Shown: piece by piece, positions 5,469 to 9,429 of the stretch | Layout: every line of letters begins with the position of its first letter | Numbering within the stretch: position 1 is the first letter of the stretch | Origin: Pseudomonadota bacterium | GTDB taxonomy: Bacteria; Desulfobacterota; Desulfovibrionia; Desulfovibrionales; Desulfovibrionaceae | Assembly (NCBI GenBank): GCA_023417745.1 | Contig: JAEZEM010000332.1 | Span: forward strand, 1 to 9,429 | Direction: 5' to 3' | DNA: 9,429 bases | Notes under the pieces: model-generated | Seen by the model: only the letters and a program-made list of their open reading frames with translations | Databases searched by the model: none | What the model was told of the DNA's origin: nothing | Position numbers and translations under genes: made by a program

Positions 5469-6626
5469 ATGACGCCCGACGCTCCCTGGTTGGCCGAGGC
5501 CCTGGGCCAGTCCGATGCTTTTCTGGCTTGCATGGAGGCCGTGGCCCAGGCCGCCGCCATCGACCGGCCGGCCCTTGTCGTCGGCGAGCGCGGCACGGGC
5601 AAGGAACTGGCCGCCGCCCGGCTGCATTACCATTCCCCGCGCTGGGACCGGCCGTATGTGCCGGTCAATCTGGCCGCCTTGCCCAGAACGCTTATTGAAT
5701 CCGAGCTTTTCGGCCACGAGGCCGGGGCCTTTACCGGCGCGTCCCGGCGTCGGGCCGGGCGTTTCGAGGCGGCCGATGGGGGCACACTCTTTCTCGACGA
5801 GCTTCACGCCGCGCCGTTGGCTGTCCAGGCCAAGCTGCTGCGGGCAGTGGAATACGGGCTTATCGAGCGCATCGGCTTCAGCCAGCCCGTGGCCGTGGAC
5901 GTGCGTATCGTGGCGGCGGTCAACGTCGATCCGCGCTTACTTGTGGCCCGGGGCAGGCTTTTGCCCGACCTCCTGGATCGGCTGGCCTTTTGCGTGCTGG
6001 TGATGCCGCCCTTGCGCGAGCGTCATGGCGACATTGCCTATCTGGCCGAGCGGTTCGCCGCCCGGTTTGCGGCCCAGCTTGGCCGACCCGAGCCGCCGAC
6101 CTTTTCTCGGGCCGCCCTGGCGACGCTGGCGGCTCACCCCTGGCCCGGCAACATCCGCGAGCTCAAGACCGTGGTCGAACGCTCCGTCCTGTCTTCCACC
6201 CCCCTTATCGACACGATCACCCTCGACCCCTTCGCCGCCCTGTCTCCCCCCCGGGAGGTCCAGGAGGGGGTGACCCCCTCCTGGCCGCCGGAGGCCTCTT
6301 TGCTTTTCTCGCCCCATGCCCCGCCTGCCATCACCCCCCATCCAGGGGGTTCGGGGGGGATGATCCCCCCCGACGGGTCCAAGGCAGCGCCCTGGCCGCC
6401 GGAGGCACCTTCCTCTTCGCCTCCATCCTTGTCTCCACCATCTCCCCTCCCCAACTTCACCGAAGCTGTCGCGTCCCTGGAAATCGCGCTGCTCGGCCGC
6501 GCCTTGGCGCGTTCGGGCGGCAACCAGCGCCGGGCGGCCGGGCTGCTCGGGCTTGGCTATCATCAGTTCCGGGGGCTGTATCGCAAGTATGCCGGCGCTC
6601 TTGACGCCGCGTCCAAAGCCCCGTAG
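5469..6626 (+). CDS. pspF: PspF, sigma-54-dependent activator of the psp operon
   Basis: 385 residues. An AAA+ domain starts the protein, with no N-terminal receiver domain, as in E. coli PspF (325 residues). Walker A GERGTGKE (39-46); GAFTGA loop for sigma-54 contact (86-91); Walker B GGTLFLDEL (104-112); sensor I region VRIVAAVN (145-152); arginine-finger region DLLDRLAF (167-174); sensor II GNIREL (227-232). W59 in SPRWDRP matches the E. coli W56 loop that PspA contacts. A Fis-type HTH closes the protein (about 350-374, ending QFRGLYRKY). Between AAA+ and HTH lies an abnormal Pro/Ser-rich linker (about 259-329) made largely of two in-frame repeat copies, each giving WPPEA (272, 309); it accounts for the extra length. 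ATG 5469 has GGAG nine bases upstream; an upstream in-frame ATG (5430) lacks one. Confidence 0.95.
   Translation: MTPDAPWLAEALGQSDAFLACMEAVAQAAAIDRPALVVGERGTGKELAAARLHYHSPRWDRPYVPVNLAALPRTLIESELFGHEAGAFTGASRRRAGRFEAADGGTLFLDELHAAPLAVQAKLLRAVEYGLIERIGFSQPVAVDVRIVAAVNVDPRLLVARGRLLPDLLDRLAFCVLVMPPLRERHGDIAYLAERFAARFAAQLGRPEPPTFSRAALATLAAHPWPGNIRELKTVVERSVLSSTPLIDTITLDPFAALSPPREVQEGVTPSWPPEASLLFSPHAPPAITPHPGGSGGMIPPDGSKAAPWPPEAPSSSPPSLSPPSPLPNFTEAVASLEIALLGRALARSGGNQRRAAGLLGLGYHQFRGLYRKYAGALDAASKAP
6244..6295 (-). repeat. Copy B1 of the hairpin repeat, inside pspF
   Basis: Read leftward: GCCTCCGGCGGC (6295-6284), a perfect 11-bp hairpin CCAGGAGGGGG / CCCCCTCCTGG with a 3-base loop (6284-6260), then a small CTCCC / GGGAG hairpin (6257-6244). 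It is antisense to pspF but keeps the pspF frame open, encoding PREVQEGVTPSWPPEA in the linker. Confidence 0.8.
6335..6406 (-). repeat. Copy B2 of the hairpin repeat, inside pspF
   Basis: Read leftward: GCCTCCGGCGGC (6406-6395), hairpin CCAGGGC / GCCTTGG with one mismatch (6395-6379), an extra perfect 9-bp hairpin CGGGGGGGA / TCCCCCCCG (6372-6352), then CCCCC / GGGGG (6349-6335). Same orientation as B1 and exactly 111 bases from it at the 12-mer, so in the same pspF frame. The additional hairpin distinguishes it from the other four copies. Confidence 0.75.
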
Positions 6627-6635
6627 CCCCAGGCG

Positions 6636-7895
6636 ATGCGCCAAATCACCGAATCCGACAGCCGCATCCGCGCCGACAGGCTGCCTAACGGCGTCCGTAT
6701 CGTCACCGAACACATGCCCGTTTCGAAAACCGCCAGCCTGGGCATCTGGATCGAGGCCGGCTCGCGCCACGAGGCCCCGGGCCAGGAAGGCATGGCCCAT
6801 TTGATGGAGCACATGGCGTTTAAGGGCACGGCCAAGCGCGACGCGCTGACCATCGCCAAGGAACTCGACACCTTGGGCGGGCTTTCCAACGCGTTCACTT
6901 CCCGTGAGGCCACCTGTTTCCACGTGCGCGTCATGGACGCCCATCTGGCTCGGGCCTTTGACATTTTAAGCGACATCGTCTTGCGACCGCTGCTCGACCC
7001 CGAGGAGCTGGCCCGAGAACAGGCCGTCATCCTTCAGGAAATCTCCATGGTCGAGGAGACGCCCGAGGAAAAGATCCACGAGGACTTCTGGGCCGCCGCC
7101 TGGGCCGATCCGGGGCTGGCCCATCCCATCACCGGCTCGCCCGAGTCCGTGGGCGCGGTCACGGCCGAGGCCCTGGCCGCCTGGCGGATCGCCGCCTACC
7201 ATCCCGAGGCCCTCACCGTGGTCGCCGCCGGGGCGCTTGACCACGCCGCCCTGGCCGAAATGGCCGAGGCCGCCTTCGGCTTCCTGCGAAAAGTCCAGAC
7301 CGCGCCCGCGCCGGTCGCCGGGGCCTACACGCCGCCGCGTCTGGCCGCCCGGCGCGACTGGGAACAAAACCACGTCATCCTGTCCTATCCCTCGGTCGGC
7401 AACGTCAGCGCCGACCGCTTCGCCCATACCCTGTTGGCCACGCTGCTTGGCGGCAACATGTCCTCGCGGCTTTTCCAGGAAGTGCGCGAAAAACGCGGGC
7501 TGGCCTATTCCATCTACGCCGGCGTCAACGGCCTGTCCGACGTGGGGCTGCTGGAAATCCAGGCCGCCGTGGACCCGGACCGCACGGCCGAACTGCTCTC
7601 GGTGGTCAACACCGAACTGGCCGCCGTGGCCGACGGCGCGGTCACGGCCGAAGAACTCGACCACACCCGCGAACACTTGAAAGGTCTTTTATACCTCGGA
7701 GCGGAATCCACCGAAAATCGCATGATGCGCCTGGCCCGCAACATCCTGCTTTTCAACCGCTCCATCCCCCTTGAGGAAACCGCCGCCTGCCTCGACGCCG
7801 TCACCCCGGCCGACATCGCCCGCACCGCCAAGACGGCCTTCGCGCCGCAGAGCGCCGGGCTGGCCGTCATGGGGCCGACCGCCGCCTTGCCCTAG
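6636..7895 (+). CDS. M16 family zinc metallopeptidase (pitrilysin / processing-peptidase type)
   Basis: 419 residues, typical of single-chain bacterial M16B peptidases. The inverted zinc motif HLMEH is at 55-59 (H55, H59 ligands, E58 catalytic), and the third ligand is E135 in QEISMVEET, exactly 76 residues after H59 as in the family. The second domain carries the substrate-binding REKRGLAYSIYAG segment (284-296). No signal peptide or membrane helix, so cytoplasmic. These enzymes degrade or trim peptides in a clamshell chamber; the substrate cannot be told. The ATG is 9 bases after the pspF stop (6626) with only a poor ribosome site (AGG two bases upstream), implying cotranscription and possibly coupled translation with pspF. 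A hairpin 29 bases after the stop may end the transcript. Confidence 0.93.
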   Translation: MRQITESDSRIRADRLPNGVRIVTEHMPVSKTASLGIWIEAGSRHEAPGQEGMAHLMEHMAFKGTAKRDALTIAKELDTLGGLSNAFTSREATCFHVRVMDAHLARAFDILSDIVLRPLLDPEELAREQAVILQEISMVEETPEEKIHEDFWAAAWADPGLAHPITGSPESVGAVTAEALAAWRIAAYHPEALTVVAAGALDHAALAEMAEAAFGFLRKVQTAPAPVAGAYTPPRLAARRDWEQNHVILSYPSVGNVSADRFAHTLLATLLGGNMSSRLFQEVREKRGLAYSIYAGVNGLSDVGLLEIQAAVDPDRTAELLSVVNTELAAVADGAVTAEELDHTREHLKGLLYLGAESTENRMMRLARNILLFNRSIPLEETAACLDAVTPADIARTAKTAFAPQSAGLAVMGPTAALP

Positions 7896-7923
7896 GGGCG
7901 GCCTGGGTGGCTGCCTAGTTGAA

Positions 7924-7955
7924 GGAAGATAAGCGGCAGCAGAAAGCCGCCTTTC
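7924..7955 (+). other. Imperfect hairpin between the peptidase and macro-domain genes
   Basis: Core stem GCGGC (7933-7937) with GCCGC (7946-7950), extended outward by AGGAA / TTCCT-type pairing across a bulge. There is no proper T-run. It could be a weak terminator for the peptidase gene or leader structure for the macro gene, which starts about 30 bases later. Confidence 0.3.
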
Positions 7956-7981
7956 CTAAGACCAAGCCCGGAGGTGTTCCT

Positions 7982-8548
7982 ATGCCCGGACAGGTTGCCT
8001 ACGCCATCGGCCAAGGTCGCCTTCGCCTCATCGAAGGCGACATCACCGTCGACGACGCCGACGCCATCGTCAACGCCGCCAACTCGGCCCTGGCCGGCGG
8101 CGGCGGCGTGGACGGGGCCATCCACCGGGCCGCCGGCCCGAAACTGCCCGCCGCCTGCCAGGCCATCATCGCCCGCATCGGCAGCCTGCCGGCCGGCGGC
8201 GCGGTCATCACCCCCGGCTTCGATCTGCCCGCACGCCACATCATCCACACCGTCGGCCCCATCTGGCGCGGCGGCGAGTCGGGCGAACCCGAAGCCCTGC
8301 GCTCGGCCTACGCCGAATCCATCAATCGCGCCATCGAACACGGCCTTGCCGTCATCGCCTTCCCGGCCGTGTCCACCGGCGTCTACGGCTACCCCGTCCA
8401 CCTGGCCGCGCCCCTCGCGCTCGGCGTCATGGCCGAGGCGATTCGAGATGGCAGGCTGCGGGAGGTCCGCATGTACCTGCACGGTAGGGCAGCTTTTGAG
8501 CGCTGGCGTTCGGCGGCTGATGCGGCATTTGGCGGGAGCGCGGGGTAG
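7982..8548 (+). CDS. Macro-domain ADP-ribose hydrolase (YmdB / MacroD type)
   Basis: 188 residues, one macro domain filling the protein (E. coli YmdB is 177). Motifs in order: GDIT (19-22, adenine contact), IVNAAN (29-34), GGGGVDGAIHRAAG (39-52) with the catalytic-position Asp (D44) and preceding Asn (N34), HTVGP (89-93), and the phosphate loop STGVYGYP (131-138). Family members hydrolyse O-acetyl-ADP-ribose or remove ADP-ribose from acidic residues or nucleic-acid ends. Start: ATG 7982 has GGAGGTG five bases upstream; the frame extends to a TTG at 7919 but without domain content. The product is cytoplasmic. A hairpin repeat follows the stop. No sirtuin or ADP-ribosyltransferase gene is visible in the window, so the partner pathway is unknown. 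Confidence 0.94.
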   Translation: MPGQVAYAIGQGRLRLIEGDITVDDADAIVNAANSALAGGGGVDGAIHRAAGPKLPAACQAIIARIGSLPAGGAVITPGFDLPARHIIHTVGPIWRGGESGEPEALRSAYAESINRAIEHGLAVIAFPAVSTGVYGYPVHLAAPLALGVMAEAIRDGRLREVRMYLHGRAAFERWRSAADAAFGGSAG

Positions 8549-8563
8549 GAAGAAGAGGAAGAG

Positions 8564-8614
8564 GCCTCCGGCGGCCGGGGGGCTCAGCCCCCCGGACCCC
8601 TGACATGGGGGGGG
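8564..8614 (+). repeat. Copy C of the hairpin repeat, downstream of the macro-domain gene
   Basis: GCCTCCGGCGGC (8564-8575), perfect 9-bp hairpin CCGGGGGGC / GCCCCCCGG with TCA loop (8575-8595), then ACCCC and GGGG around a 6-base loop (8597-8610). It starts 15 bases after the macro gene stop (8548) in the same orientation. Confidence 0.8.
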
Positions 8615-8654
8615 GCGGCCGGTTGGGGGTATGGTCGGCGGCCCGAGAGAAGAT

Positions 8655-8725
8655 GGGGGTTGGAATTTTGGGTTGTCTGGTCGGGCGGAAGCCGCCCGGC
8701 CAGACAACCCCAAATTCCAGCCCCC
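8655..8725. repeat. Long inverted repeat 1: 34-bp arms, 3-base loop
   Basis: Arms 8655-8688 and 8692-8725, loop AAG. As RNA read rightward, 31 Watson-Crick pairs, two G-U pairs and one mismatch. The sequence is unrelated to the GCCTCCGGCGGC family. There is no T-run, so it is not a simple terminator, and no open frame of its own is convincing. Confidence 0.85.
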
Positions 8726-8734
8726 AACTCGCCA

Positions 8735-8792
8735 GCGAAAACGGGTGATTTTGACGCGATCAAAGCCTCGCGCCAAAATCACCCGTTTTCGC
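8735..8792. repeat. Long inverted repeat 2: 25-bp arms, 8-base loop
   Basis: Arms 8735-8759 and 8768-8792 (starting GCGAAAACGGGTGATTTTG), 24 of 25 positions complementary. The one non-matching position is A-C when transcribed rightward and G-U when transcribed leftward. It begins only nine bases after inverted repeat 1. Confidence 0.85.
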
Positions 8793-8935
8793 ATGGTTGG
8801 AGTAGGATCGACAGGATGGGGTTGAACGTGGCTGTGGTCATTGTCGCTCGGACACTTGCTTCGGGGAGCTCACTCGCCTCGCTTTGATAAACGCGTTTTC
8901 TCCAGATTCCCGTGCCGGGTTACCCCGGGCGAACC

Positions 8936-9012
8936 GGGGCGTTGAAATTTCGGGGCCGTCGAGCTCCCGGCGCTAGCGGGGTGCATCGACGGCCGGTAAA
9001 TTTCAACGCCCC
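8936..9012. repeat. Long inverted repeat 3 with nested stems
   Basis: Outer perfect 15-bp arms GGGGCGTTGAAATTT (8936-8950) and AAATTTCAACGCCCC (8998-9012), a 3x3 internal loop, then inner perfect 9-bp arms GGCCGTCGA (8954-8962) and TCGACGGCC (8986-8994). An overlapping competing hairpin, CCCCGG / CCGGGG (8923-8939), uses the same GGGG as the outer arm. Confidence 0.8.
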
Positions 9013-9095
9013 ATGCGGCGCAGCCGCCACGCTTCCGCGCGCCCAAGGGGTCTTCACGCGCTTGCGCCAGCCGACGCAGTCCCTTCCCTTGCCGT

Positions 9096-9144
9096 CCCCA
9101 TGTGGGGTTTCCAAAGGGGCTCAGCCCCTTTGGCCGCCGGAGGC
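9096..9144 (-). repeat. Copy D of the hairpin repeat, downstream of the LysR-type gene
   Basis: Read leftward: GCCTCCGGCGGC (9144-9133), perfect 10-bp hairpin CCAAAGGGGC / GCCCCTTTGG with a 3-base loop (9133-9111), then CCCC-ACAT-GGGG (9107-9096). It starts 13 bases after the stop of the leftward LysR-type gene, in its orientation. Confidence 0.8.
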
Positions 9145-9157
9145 ATTCTTCCTTTTG

Positions 9158-9429
9158 TCACTTAATATCAGCGCGCTCTCCCTCTTCTCTGGCCAACTCT
9201 ACCATTCTCTCAGCTACCACTGATACCTTACCTTCGGGGATGGCGGCGGCGTGGGTGACGGGCGGCAGGCCATGGGCGAGGGGGCGGAAGGCGACGTTTT
9301 GGCGTTGCCAGACTTGGGCCGAGGCTGGGACGAGGGCCAGGCCGAGGCCGGCGGCCACGAGGCCCAGGGTGGTGAATTTGCTGGCGGCTTCCTGGACGGG
9401 GATGGGGGAGGCTCCGGCTTTGGCGAAGG
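9158..9429 (-). CDS. LysR-type transcriptional regulator, C-terminal part (N-terminus outside window)
   Basis: 89 codons run in from the right edge to TGA 9160-9158 (two bases of a split codon at the edge). The visible part is the end of the periplasmic-binding-protein-like effector domain: PVQEAASKFTTLGLVAAGLG then LALVPASA and VAFRPL, the conserved closing pattern of LysR family regulators, followed by a charged tail. The HTH and most of the effector domain are outside, so the target and inducer are unknown. It converges with the macro-domain gene; repeat copy D lies just past the stop. Confidence 0.85.
   Translation of the reverse strand, partial: FAKAGASPIPVQEAASKFTTLGLVAAGLGLALVPASAQVWQRQNVAFRPLAHGLPPVTHAAAIPEGKVSVVAERMVELAREEGERADIK

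Noticed and set aside
5937..6944. 335-codon leftward open frame over the pspF/peptidase junction
   Set aside because: Antisense shadow of two well-supported genes in high-GC DNA; low-complexity Gly/Arg-rich translation.
7892..8794. 300-codon leftward open frame over the macro gene and the inverted repeats
   Set aside because: Antisense to a macro-domain gene with all motifs intact; the upstream part merely reads through two inverted repeats and has no ribosome site.
8936..9012. Integron attC site
   Set aside because: The arms contain GTTGAAA and TTTCAAC, but these miss the GTTRRRY / RYYYAAC consensus by a base and are in reversed order; no integrase or cassette gene is present.

Overview
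The window reads as a high-GC chromosomal segment of a Gram-negative bacterium. G/C-rich third codon positions, a sigma-54-controlled phage-shock (psp) locus, a Cache-type chemoreceptor and a GEMM-like riboswitch together suggest a Deltaproteobacterium (Desulfobacterota), most likely a Desulfovibrionaceae member. This placement is inference from gene content and style; no database was searched.

Layout. Positions 1-218 hold the 3' end of an unrecognised rightward gene, followed by two intrinsic terminators. From 5302 back to 406 every gene is leftward: pspA, a first pspB-pspC pair (4314-3708), an AT-richer gap with possible gene debris, a GEMM-like riboswitch leading into a large methyl-accepting chemotaxis protein (3211-1169), and a second, diverged pspB-pspC pair (1034-406). 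Divergent from pspA is pspF (5469-6626), the sigma-54 enhancer-binding activator of psp operons, followed nine bases later by an M16 zinc peptidase gene (6636-7895). A macro-domain ADP-ribose hydrolase (7982-8548) comes next, then a 609-bp convergent intergenic region packed with inverted repeats, and at the right edge the C-terminal part of a leftward LysR-type regulator.

How it works together. A near-consensus sigma-54 -24/-12 promoter (5345-5360, leftward) lies 43 bases upstream of the pspA start. PspF has Walker A, GAFTGA and Walker B motifs and a tryptophan equivalent to the PspA-sensing loop of E. coli PspF, but no receiver domain. This fits the classic circuit in which PspA inhibits PspF, and the PspB/PspC membrane proteins release PspA during envelope stress. 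The second pspBC pair and the chemoreceptor between the two pairs make the cluster larger than the textbook operon.

The most interesting non-gene signal is a dispersed repeat family. Five copies share the 12-mer GCCTCCGGCGGC followed by a hairpin whose arms differ in sequence between copies but stay complementary, then a small C-run/G-run hairpin. Three copies sit just downstream of stop codons in the gene's own orientation (pspA, macro, LysR). The other two lie in tandem, in frame and antisense, inside pspF, where they encode a proline-rich linker of about 70 residues between the AAA+ and HTH domains. The 8549-9157 intergenic region also holds three long inverted repeats unrelated to that family.
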